Source: Hyphomicrobium sp. CS1GBMeth3 (GTDB taxonomy: Bacteria; Pseudomonadota; Alphaproteobacteria; Rhizobiales; Hyphomicrobiaceae). From it: a DNA stretch of 64,000 nt. The notes under the pieces are model-generated. The model saw nothing but the letters and a program-made list of their open reading frames with translations, did no database searches and had not been told where the DNA came from. Numbering within the stretch: the first letter of the stretch is position 1; every line of letters begins with the position of its first letter. The DNA is taken from the NCBI RefSeq assembly GCF_900117455.1, contig NZ_FPHO01000003.1, positions 2,443,730 through 2,507,729 of the forward strand, given 5' to 3'. The translations under genes were made by a program, and so were the position numbers. Shown piece by piece: positions 9,079 through 16,239 of the stretch.

Positions 9079-9202
9079 CTCGTCCGTAGAGGGCCGAGGT
9101 TTCGTCGCCTTTTTCCGAGAGGAGATTGCGATTGATCTTGGCCCTGCTGGAAATTCTGTTCCAGGAGCGTTTGTGTAATTTTGCGGCCGCATCAACGCCG
9201 CG

Positions 9203-9218
9203 TGTGACAGGCGGAACA
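9203..9218. promoter_or_regulatory. 16-bp inverted repeat, site 4 of 5
   Basis: TGTGAC AGGC GGAACA, 72 bases before the ATPase start. The left arm is weaker than in the other copies. Its presence suggests the ATPase-adaptor pair has its own promoter. Confidence 0.5.
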
Positions 9219-9290
9219 GACGAGACGCGCCGTCAATGCCAATGTCGCCGCGTTGAAATCTGGGGTTCGCATTCGGGAGATTTTGCTGAC

Positions 9291-10058
9291 ATGTCCAAGG
9301 CTGGAGGAGCATCGAACGGGCCGCGCCCGCTGCTCGAGGCTCGCAACATCGTAAAGACCATCGGCACCGGCGCCGGCGAGCTCCGCATCCTGAAGAGCGT
9401 GAGCATGGACCTGCGCCCGGGCGAGTTGACTCTGCTGATGGGCCCGTCCGGCAGCGGCAAGACGACGTTGCTCTCGATCCTGGGCTGCATCCTCTCGGCG
9501 ACGAGCGGCGAGCTTCACCTCGCCGGCCATCAAGCCGTTGGGCTTGAATCGGAGGAGCTTGCGGAGATCCGTCGCCAGCACGTAGGCTTCGTGTTTCAGA
9601 GCTACAACCTGTTCCCGACCCTGACGGCGCTCGAGAACGTGTTGGTTGCCCTCGACGTTCGCGACGCCCGTTCGGCCGACCCAATGGAAACCGCGGCGGA
9701 AGCGCTGAAGGCCGTCGGCCTCGGCCATCGCATGCACAATTATCCCTCGAAGCTGTCGGGCGGCGAGAAGCAGCGCGTCGCCATCGCCCGCTCGCTGGCT
9801 GGCCGCCCGTCCGTGGTGTTGGCCGACGAGCCGACGGCCGCGCTCGACAGCGAGAACGGCAAAGCCGTGATGGAGCTCCTGAAGGAGGTCGCCAAGGACC
9901 CGACACGCGCCGTCATGGCGGTCACGCACGATCACCGCACGCTCCACTACGCCGATCGCATCATCACCATCGAGGATGGACGCATCGTCAGTGACGACCG
10001 CTCGCCAAACACGGGCGGCCCGGGAGATGCGTCGAAGAAAAAGAACGTTGCAGCCTAA
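9291..10058 (+). CDS. ABC transporter ATP-binding protein, DevA/LolD type
   Basis: 255-residue ATPase with Walker A GPSGSGKTT, Q-loop VFQSYNLFPTLTA, signature LSGGEKQR, Walker B VVLADEPTAALD and H-loop VTHDHR. These are hallmarks of the MacB/LolD/DevA subgroup that powers FtsX-type permeases. The ATG at 9291 follows GGGAG; an upstream in-frame start at 9126 is less likely because the family begins near 'LLEARNIVKTI'. Next gene (adaptor) starts 15 bases after the stop, so the two are co-transcribed. Confidence 0.93.
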   Translation: MSKAGGASNGPRPLLEARNIVKTIGTGAGELRILKSVSMDLRPGELTLLMGPSGSGKTTLLSILGCILSATSGELHLAGHQAVGLESEELAEIRRQHVGFVFQSYNLFPTLTALENVLVALDVRDARSADPMETAAEALKAVGLGHRMHNYPSKLSGGEKQRVAIARSLAGRPSVVLADEPTAALDSENGKAVMELLKEVAKDPTRAVMAVTHDHRTLHYADRIITIEDGRIVSDDRSPNTGGPGDASKKKNVAA

Positions 10059-10073
10059 GGAAGATCAGGTGTC

Positions 10074-11099
10074 ATGCTGAAGCCCATCAATCTCATTCTG
10101 CTATTGGGCCTCGCCGGGGCCGGCGGTTATTTCGCGTACGACCGCATCAAGCAGAGCAATGCCGAGGAGCCCGTCGCGGTCGAGATCAAGGACTATGTGG
10201 TCGCCGCGCCAGGACGCGTGGAGCCGAAGTCCGGCGAGATCCGGGTCGGTGCCACCTACCTCGGCCGCGTCGAGGAGGTCCTCGTCAGCGTCGACGACAA
10301 GGTCGAGGAGGGCGAGCTTCTGCTGCGCCTCGACGACGCGGAGGCCCGCGCCAAGCTCGCCTCTGCCGAAACCGAGGCCGAGGCGCTGCGCGAGGACCGC
10401 GAGAAGGCGTTCGCCTCCGGCCGCGAGGACGTGCGCAAGGCCGAGGACGCCATCTACTCGGCCGAGCGCGCCGTGACCGGCGCCCGCATCGAGCTCGACT
10501 ACGCCATCTCGGCGAAGCGCAATGGCACCGGAAGCGACTCCGCCGTGACAGACGCGCGCCGCCGCCTGAAGGACGCCAACGATCGCCTCGAGCGCGAGCG
10601 CATCGCCTACGTCAAAGCGCAGTCAAAACCCAACCTGCCGGCGCCGAGCCGCGCCGAATCCGCTGTCAGCGCCGCGCGCGCCGAGGTGCGGATGGCTGAG
10701 GCCCTGCTCGACAAGACGCGCATCCGCGCCCCTGTCGCGGGCACCATTCTCGAGCTCGACGCCAAGGCCGGCGAGGTCGTGGCACCCTCGCCCGAGAGGC
10801 CACTGGTCGTCATGGGCGACATGAGCGTCGTCCGCGTCAAGGCCGAGGTCGACGAGGGTGACGTCAACAAGATCAAGTTGAACCAGGTCGCCTACGTGAA
10901 GAGCATCAGCTACGGCGACGAGAAGTTCGAGGGTAAGGTGACGAGCATCGCCCCGACGCTCGGCGCCACTAAGATCGCGACGCGCGGGCCACTGCGCCCG
11001 ACGGACGTCGAGGTGATGGAGGTGACGATCGAGCTCGAGGGGACGGCCGCGGCGTTGAAGCCAGGCATGCGGGTAGACGCCTTTTTTCGTAGTAACTGA
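10074..11099 (+). CDS. HlyD-family membrane-fusion (adaptor) protein, DevB type
   Basis: 341 residues: an N-terminal membrane anchor (INLILLLGLAGAGGYFAY), a split biotinyl-lipoyl domain (VAAPGRVEPKSGEIRVG... and IRAPVAGTILEL), a central alpha-helical hairpin rich in Glu/Ala/Arg (about 95-215), and a beta-barrel domain. It should link the inner-membrane ABC pump to an outer-membrane channel; no TolC gene is nearby. It ends the operon, before a strong terminator. Confidence 0.92.
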   Translation: MLKPINLILLLGLAGAGGYFAYDRIKQSNAEEPVAVEIKDYVVAAPGRVEPKSGEIRVGATYLGRVEEVLVSVDDKVEEGELLLRLDDAEARAKLASAETEAEALREDREKAFASGREDVRKAEDAIYSAERAVTGARIELDYAISAKRNGTGSDSAVTDARRRLKDANDRLERERIAYVKAQSKPNLPAPSRAESAVSAARAEVRMAEALLDKTRIRAPVAGTILELDAKAGEVVAPSPERPLVVMGDMSVVRVKAEVDEGDVNKIKLNQVAYVKSISYGDEKFEGKVTSIAPTLGATKIATRGPLRPTDVEVMEVTIELEGTAAALKPGMRVDAFFRSN

Positions 11100-11213
11100 G
11101 GTGTCAGCACCACCCTCCGAGCCGCAGCGGGGCCGAAAGCCGGTTCGGCTGGCTGGATTGGGCTCCGAAGAAGGGCCTTGAGGCCCCAATTCCGGGATTT
11201 TCCTGCGACAAAA

Positions 11214-11242
11214 CGGGCCGCCCCGCGGGGCGGCCCGTTTTT
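11214..11242 (+). terminator. Strong Rho-independent terminator after the efflux operon
   Basis: Self-complementary CGGGCCGCCCCG / CGGGGCGGCCCG (11214-11237) followed by TTTTT. It closes the ABC operon. Confidence 0.92.
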
Positions 11243-11295
11243 GTTGGGGACCGCAAGCGAGCCCTTAGGTTGACAGCCTTGAAAAGATTGGGGAA

Positions 11296-11311
11296 TGTAC
11301 CGGCCGGAACA
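11296..11311. promoter_or_regulatory. 16-bp inverted repeat, site 5 of 5
   Basis: TGTACC GGCC GGAACA, with one mismatch between the arms, 73 bases before the next start codon, a distance close to those of sites 1, 2 and 4. Confidence 0.55.
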
Positions 11312-11384
11312 GCAGGCGCTGTCCATCTCTGGCAGATTTCTGCCAACGCCACCGAGGCGGCTCTCATGCGAGATGGATAGGGCC

Positions 11385-11618
11385 ATGCAAGGACAGATCA
11401 CAAAGTTTCACGAGCGCATCGGCTTCGGCATCATCAGTGCTGACGACGGTCGCAAGTATCGCTTTTCGAGCACGGATATCCGCAACCCGAACGGCCGCCT
11501 TGTCGGTCTCGACGTGGATTTCCTCGTCGAATCGCGTAGTCCGAAAGACATAATTCTGTTGCATGGGTCGCCCTGGAGCGTTTTCGCCCGCGCGAACCCG
11601 GCCGCAAAGCGGAGCTAA
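11385..11618 (+). CDS. Small cold-shock-domain-like protein
   Basis: 77 residues. The N-terminus MQGQITKFHERIGFGIISADDGRKYRFSS looks like the start of a cold-shock/S1-like OB fold (compare the GxVKWFNxxKGFGFI core: KFHERIGFGII). The usual RNP2 'VFVH' is replaced by KYRFSS. This variant small family is common in Rhizobiales next to a companion gene. Likely a nucleic-acid-binding or DUF protein; function unproven. ATG at 11373 is an alternative. The next gene begins 7 bases after the stop. Confidence 0.65.
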   Translation: MQGQITKFHERIGFGIISADDGRKYRFSSTDIRNPNGRLVGLDVDFLVESRSPKDIILLHGSPWSVFARANPAAKRS

Positions 11619-11624
11619 TCGACC

Positions 11625-12074
11625 ATGTCGCAAGCCCAGACATCGCCCGCGATGATCGACCAGGCCCCCGAGAGGGCAGTCGATACCAGCGACGTTCCGC
11701 TCGTCGGCGCCCGCGAGCTGGCACTGGCCCTCAAGATCCTTTCTGCCGGCGACGGCCTCCTGCTTCCAACCGTGACCTTGTCTGACGAGGACCTGCGCCG
11801 GGTCGAGCGAGACTTCTGGCAGATCTCGCCGCGCGCCCGCGTGCGGAAAGTGGCCGTGCTGCTGCGCTTCCGCAGCTTCCTGGCGGCCTGCCAGACGCGC
11901 CACGTCAACGCGTTGATCTCCCGGCACGGACAGGCGGCGCTCGTCCTCGCCCTCGAGGCGGCAGCCAAGATGCGCCTCAATGCCAAATGGGGCTTCAATC
12001 CGGTGAAGATGGCCCGCGCCATGAGCGAGGCTCTCGACTCCTGCCAGCCGCACGGACAACCCGCCGCAGTCTGA
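11625..12074 (+). CDS. Hypothetical protein, probably co-transcribed with the OB-like gene
   Basis: 149 residues, no signal peptide or membrane helix. Predicted mostly helical, with a basic patch (ARVRKVAVLLRFRSF) and a Leu/Ala-rich C-terminus. No family recognised. Only six bases separate it from the preceding small gene, which points to one transcript. Codon use and GC content agree with neighbours, supporting a real gene. Confidence 0.6.
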   Translation: MSQAQTSPAMIDQAPERAVDTSDVPLVGARELALALKILSAGDGLLLPTVTLSDEDLRRVERDFWQISPRARVRKVAVLLRFRSFLAACQTRHVNALISRHGQAALVLALEAAAKMRLNAKWGFNPVKMARAMSEALDSCQPHGQPAAV

Positions 12075-12401
12075 TTGTGAGCCGCCGAAGCCGCAGCCCA
12101 CTGTAAACGGCCGCACGCCGCCCTATATCCGGCGGCATGGCGCATACATTTTCGCTTATGACCGTTTTTCTCCCGGCGCTGGGCCTGTTTATCGCGGGCC
12201 TGGATCGGGTTGCCCGTGCGCCCGTGCCGATGCGCTTTCGGACACGCGCGGAGCAGATCCGGTCCAGGACCTGAATCCCGCCGAAATCAACACCCGCGCG
12301 GCGCAACCGCGGCCGGATTAACAGCCCTCATCAACGTCCGTTCGTATTGTTCGCCGCCGGTCTATACTGCGCCCGTGCGGCTGAAGTGACCGGGCGCTCC
12401 C
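12075..12401. other. 327-bp intergenic region, no recognised feature
   Basis: I see no RNA gene, repeat or terminator here. A 45-codon frame (12137-12274) begins with a hydrophobic stretch but has no ribosome-binding site and turns Arg-rich, so I do not call it. Confidence 0.5.
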
Positions 12402-14282
12402 ATGGACCTTTACGATCCACCTGCCGGCGGTCCGACGCACGGGAGCCCCGTACACGCGCTCCTGGACGTGGATCTCTTCTCCGACCTCGACTCGGACGAG
12501 CGGGCGGCACTGGGCGCGCGGCTTGAGCAGCGCGCCCTCCGGCGCGGCGACGTCCTTATGCGCGAGGGCGATGCCGCCGATGCGCTGTACATCGTGGTCT
12601 CGGGCCGCTTCGCCGTCACGCTCGAAGGGCGGCGCGATCCGGTAAGCGAGATCGGCGCCGGCCAGCCGGTGGGCGAGATCGCTTTCTTCACGGGTCGCCC
12701 CCGCACTGCGACCGTGACCGCTATGCGCGACAGCCTGGTGCTCGCGCTCCCGCGTACGGAATTTGACGCGCTTGTCTCGTCGCATCCGGGCATCTGGAGC
12801 GCGCTTGCAGCCACGCTGGCGCGCCGGCTCGCGGACACGACCTTGAATTCGGCCGCGGTCTGGAAGGAGCCAACCCCAACACCGCGCACCATTTGCGTCG
12901 TCCCGGCGGGGCGCGCCAGCAGATGTGGCGACTTCCTCGAGATGCTGGCGCGCGCGCTCGGTCGGGGCACACGCTGCGTCGTGTTATCGAGCGAAACGGC
13001 CCAGCGTCTCTTGGGAGCCGACGGCTCGTTCGATGACGCCGGCGCCATCCGCCAACTCAACGCGCTGGAAGCTGCCCACGATTATGTGCTTCTAATCGCG
13101 GACGACGACGTATCTCCCTGGACGGAAAAGGCCATCCGCCATGCGGACCTCGTGCTCGCCGTCGCCCGTCATGACGACGATCCCGAGCCGAACGCCATCG
13201 AGCGCCTCGCGGCCCGCTACGTCGCCCCGGAGGCTACGCGCCTCGTCCTACTACACCCGCGGCGCGGCAAGGTCTCGGGGACGGCCCGCTGGCTCGCGGA
13301 GCGGCGGATCCTCATGCATCATCACGTGGCGCTCGATCGCAACGACGATGTCGAGCGTCTGGTTCGCTTCATTCAGGGCCGTGCCGTAGGTCTTGTCGCG
13401 GCAGGCGGTGGCGCGCTTGCCGCGGCCCACACGGGTGCCTTCAAGGCCCTCGCCGAGGCAGGCATCTCGTTCGACATCATGGGCGGCACATCGGCCGGCG
13501 CGGCATTGGCGGCCGCCTTCATGCACGACACCTCGCCGGACGAGATCGACGACGCGGTTGGCGAGATGTTCGTCACGCGCCACGCCTTGGGCCGCTACAC
13601 AGTCCCCCGCTACGCGCTCCTCGACCACACCGTGTTCGACGCCGAGTTGAAGCGCCTCTTCGGCACGACGGACATCGAGGATCTGTGGCTGCCCTTCTTT
13701 GCCATCTCGAGCAACCTTTCGCGGTCCGGCATCGCTTGCCACCGGACGGGATCGCTCTGGAAAGCCATCCGCGCGTCCGCCTCCATCCCCGCGCTGCTGC
13801 CGCCGGTCTATACCGACGAGGGCGATATGCTGGTCGACGGCTGCCTGCTGGACAACGTCCCCATCAAGGTGATGCGCGACATCAAGGCGGGGCCCAACGT
13901 CGTGATCAGTTTCAAGCCGCCCATGCTCGACCGCTGCAAGGTCGACTACGAGGCGCTGCCATCGCGCGCCACGCTGCTCCGCCTCATGCTGAACCCGCTA
14001 CGACGCGAGCGCTTGCCCGACGCGCCGGGGCTCATCACCGTCCTGATCCGCGCCCTCATGGCCAACCGCCGGGATTTTCTGCGCGAGCTTCGCCCCGAGG
14101 ATCTTTCTCTCGTGCTGCCGATACCGGCCGGCGTCGGGTTCCTCGATTGGCACCGGCACCGCGAGCTGTTCCAGGTGGCCTACTGCTGGACGTGCGAGGA
14201 GCTTGCCTCTCTCTCAACCAGCGGTCCGCCGACGTGGCTCACCGCCGCTCTCGAAGCGCGACGCGGCACCGAGGAGCGATAG
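12402..14282 (+). CDS. Patatin-like phospholipase with N-terminal cyclic-nucleotide-binding domain (NTE type)
   Basis: 626 residues. Residues 20-150 form a cNMP-binding/CAP_ED domain (GDVLMREGDAADALYIVVSGRF, PVGEIAFFTGRPRTATV). Residues ~155-310 are a linker domain seen in NTE-type proteins. Residues ~325-500 form the patatin fold: oxyanion stretch VAAGGGALAAAHTGA, nucleophile GGTSAGA (Ser about 363), and catalytic Asp in LVDGCLLD. This is the bacterial neuropathy-target-esterase architecture: lysophospholipid hydrolysis gated by a nucleotide or membrane signal. Its 3' end overlaps the convergent glycosyltransferase gene by 103 bases. Confidence 0.92.
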   Translation: MDLYDPPAGGPTHGSPVHALLDVDLFSDLDSDERAALGARLEQRALRRGDVLMREGDAADALYIVVSGRFAVTLEGRRDPVSEIGAGQPVGEIAFFTGRPRTATVTAMRDSLVLALPRTEFDALVSSHPGIWSALAATLARRLADTTLNSAAVWKEPTPTPRTICVVPAGRASRCGDFLEMLARALGRGTRCVVLSSETAQRLLGADGSFDDAGAIRQLNALEAAHDYVLLIADDDVSPWTEKAIRHADLVLAVARHDDDPEPNAIERLAARYVAPEATRLVLLHPRRGKVSGTARWLAERRILMHHHVALDRNDDVERLVRFIQGRAVGLVAAGGGALAAAHTGAFKALAEAGISFDIMGGTSAGAALAAAFMHDTSPDEIDDAVGEMFVTRHALGRYTVPRYALLDHTVFDAELKRLFGTTDIEDLWLPFFAISSNLSRSGIACHRTGSLWKAIRASASIPALLPPVYTDEGDMLVDGCLLDNVPIKVMRDIKAGPNVVISFKPPMLDRCKVDYEALPSRATLLRLMLNPLRRERLPDAPGLITVLIRALMANRRDFLRELRPEDLSLVLPIPAGVGFLDWHRHRELFQVAYCWTCEELASLSTSGPPTWLTAALEARRGTEER

Positions 14283-15412
14283 AAGTCGAGCACGGCATCC
14301 GTCATGGCCGGCACCGTGAACTTGGCCTGCACGGCAGCCCGCAGTGTTATGGCCCGCACGTCGGCGGCCACGGGGTCCGCGAGCACGGCCTGCATCGCAT
14401 CGGCGAGCGCGTCCACGGAGCCCGCAGGGATCAGGTCCATGGGTGTCCCGGCCACGATCTCCGGAATCCCGCCGACGCGCGTTGCGATCAGCGGCTTGCC
14501 CGCGGCTCCGGCTTCGAGCACCACGTATGGGAAGCTCTCGGCGCGCGACGGCACCACCAGGCACCGCCCGAGCGGCAACGCGTCATGGATCGGCATCGCG
14601 CCCGGAAACGTCACGATCTCATCGAGGCCGAGACGGCGCGCTTCCGCCTTGAACGCTTGCGCATCCGGGCCCGATCCGACGATGATGGCGCGCACGGGTT
14701 CGGTTTGCGAGAGGCGGGCGATCGCCGCGAGCAAGACGTCGACGCCTTTCAGATGGCGCAGTTCCCCGATGAACAGAAAGTCCGCGGCATCCGTCCGAGC
14801 CGGGCGTGCGACGAAATCCGCATCAGCAAGGCCGTTCGGAATGACGCGCCGTGTCGGCCCGCTCACGCCCGCGAGCCGCGCATAGGCCGCGCGCGCGAAA
14901 TCGGATTCGAAGATCACGCCGTCGGTCGCAAGCCCCATAGCCCGCTCGAGAAGCATGAAGGCGACACCGGCCGCCGTGCCGGGCCGGTAATGCAGGCTGC
15001 CACCGTGCGGCGTGTAGAACGCTGCGACGCGCACGCCGTGCGCCGCGAGCCAGACCTTGCCGAGCCTCGCATACGCACCGCCCTTGGCACCGTGCCCGTG
15101 CAACACATCGGGCTCGAGCGTACGGGCGATTCTGACGACCGACCTCAAGGCGGCAAGGTCGCCGAGGCCCGGCTGCCGGCTCATGGGGATCAGGGACAGG
15201 CCGAGCCTGAGCTTCGGCGCGATCTTCGACAGGCGCTTTACCGTCAGCGCATCGGCCGACGTGCTGTCCGCAATGATGCCGACGGAGTGGCCGCGCCGCG
15301 CCTGCTCGCCGGCAAGATCCAGAACGTGGCGGAAAAGCCCCCCGACGGGCGCGCGCATCACGTGCAGGATGCGAAGCCGCAGCATGCGGTCAATGTCCAC
15401 TGTCGCGGCCAT
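14180..15412 (-). CDS. Glycosyltransferase family 4 protein
   Basis: 410 residues with a GT-B fold. The N-terminal acceptor domain has GGLFRHVLDLAGEQARRGH; the donor-binding domain has the RVIPNGLADAD turn and the PSRAESFPYVVLEAGAAGKP motif with the EX7E-type glutamates. It probably adds a sugar to a lipid-linked exopolysaccharide intermediate at the inner face of the membrane. Its start codon overlaps the stop of the Wza-like gene (ATGA-type junction), so the two are translationally coupled. The C-terminal ~34 codons overlap the convergent patatin gene. Confidence 0.9.
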   Translation of the reverse strand: MAATVDIDRMLRLRILHVMRAPVGGLFRHVLDLAGEQARRGHSVGIIADSTSADALTVKRLSKIAPKLRLGLSLIPMSRQPGLGDLAALRSVVRIARTLEPDVLHGHGAKGGAYARLGKVWLAAHGVRVAAFYTPHGGSLHYRPGTAAGVAFMLLERAMGLATDGVIFESDFARAAYARLAGVSGPTRRVIPNGLADADFVARPARTDAADFLFIGELRHLKGVDVLLAAIARLSQTEPVRAIIVGSGPDAQAFKAEARRLGLDEIVTFPGAMPIHDALPLGRCLVVPSRAESFPYVVLEAGAAGKPLIATRVGGIPEIVAGTPMDLIPAGSVDALADAMQAVLADPVAADVRAITLRAAVQAKFTVPAMTDAVLDFYRSSVPRRASRAAVSHVGGPLVEREASSSHVQQ

Positions 15413-16101
15413 CAGAAGAATCGCTCGTTGACATAGACGACGTCGCCGGGTTGCACCGGATAATCACCCGGCACGGCGATCTGATCGGAGAAGCCGCTGT
15501 TGCGGCGTGTGATGCGGTAGCTGCGGGTGCTGGCGCGCTCCGTATATCCACCCGCGATGGCGATGGCCGTCTCGACCGTCATGCCCGAGACGAAGGGATA
15601 CTGCCCGCCGTTCTTGACCTCGCCATAAATGAAGAACGGCCGGTTCTGCAGGATGTCGACGGTTACCTGCGGGTCGCGAACGAACTCTTCGCCAAGCCGG
15701 TACGCGATCGCCTCTTCGACTTCGCGCGTCGTGCGCCCGCGTGCGCGCACCTCGTTGATCAGCGGCACGGTGATCATGCCGTCGTGGTCGATGGTATAGG
15801 CGCGAGAAAGGTTCGGCTGCCCGTAGACGAACACGCGCAGCTTGTCGCCGGTATCGAGCCGGTACGGCCCGCTTCCATCGACAAACTTGGTGCCGCCATA
15901 GCCTGCAGGGTGCACGACCGCGGCATCCCAGTCCGCTTCCGCGGCGGGCGCATCCGCGTAGACCATGGTCTCGGTCTGCCGGCCCATGTTCTCGAGTGCG
16001 CCCGCGATGACGACGTCCGGATCGTGGGCGCACGCGCCAAGCCCGAGCGCGAGGGCGCAGGGGATGAAACGGAGCAGGGATGCAGAAATGCCGGCGCGCA
16101 T
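15412..16101 (-). CDS. Polysaccharide export outer-membrane lipoprotein (Wza/GumB type)
   Basis: 229 residues. Lipobox LGACA at the end of a signal peptide (Cys about 24) predicts a lipoprotein. Then the poly_export domain (YRLDTGDKLRVFVYGQPNLSRAY) and a SLBB-type domain (IYGEVKNGGQYPFVSGMTVETAIAIAGGYTERAS) follow. It would form the outer-membrane pore for exopolysaccharide. It lacks the C-terminal helix of E. coli Wza, as usual for GumB-like short forms. Divergent from the Wzz-like gene. Confidence 0.93.
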   Translation of the reverse strand: MRAGISASLLRFIPCALALGLGACAHDPDVVIAGALENMGRQTETMVYADAPAAEADWDAAVVHPAGYGGTKFVDGSGPYRLDTGDKLRVFVYGQPNLSRAYTIDHDGMITVPLINEVRARGRTTREVEEAIAYRLGEEFVRDPQVTVDILQNRPFFIYGEVKNGGQYPFVSGMTVETAIAIAGGYTERASTRSYRITRRNSGFSDQIAVPGDYPVQPGDVVYVNERFF

Positions 16102-16239
16102 GGTCGATCGCTGGAGGAGGGATAGGGCAGCGATGAGTGTTAGGGGCGCACGGTTAAGAAAATCTAAGGAGTTGTTCCGTTACAGGAAACTTAACGAGCA
16201 GTGCGCCTTCCCACCCAAGAGGCCGTCGACGAAAGCGAA

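Noticed and set aside
5645..11311. GGAAC cores of the repeated motif as EcfG (-35 GGAAC, -10 CGTT) promoters
   Set aside because: No CGTT at 16-17 bases after GGAAC in the copies I checked, and the motif is symmetric, which suits an operator better.
12137..12274. 45-codon frame with hydrophobic start (MAHTFSLMTVFLPALGLFIAG)
   Set aside because: No ribosome-binding site and an Arg-rich tail; kept only as a note in the intergenic entry.
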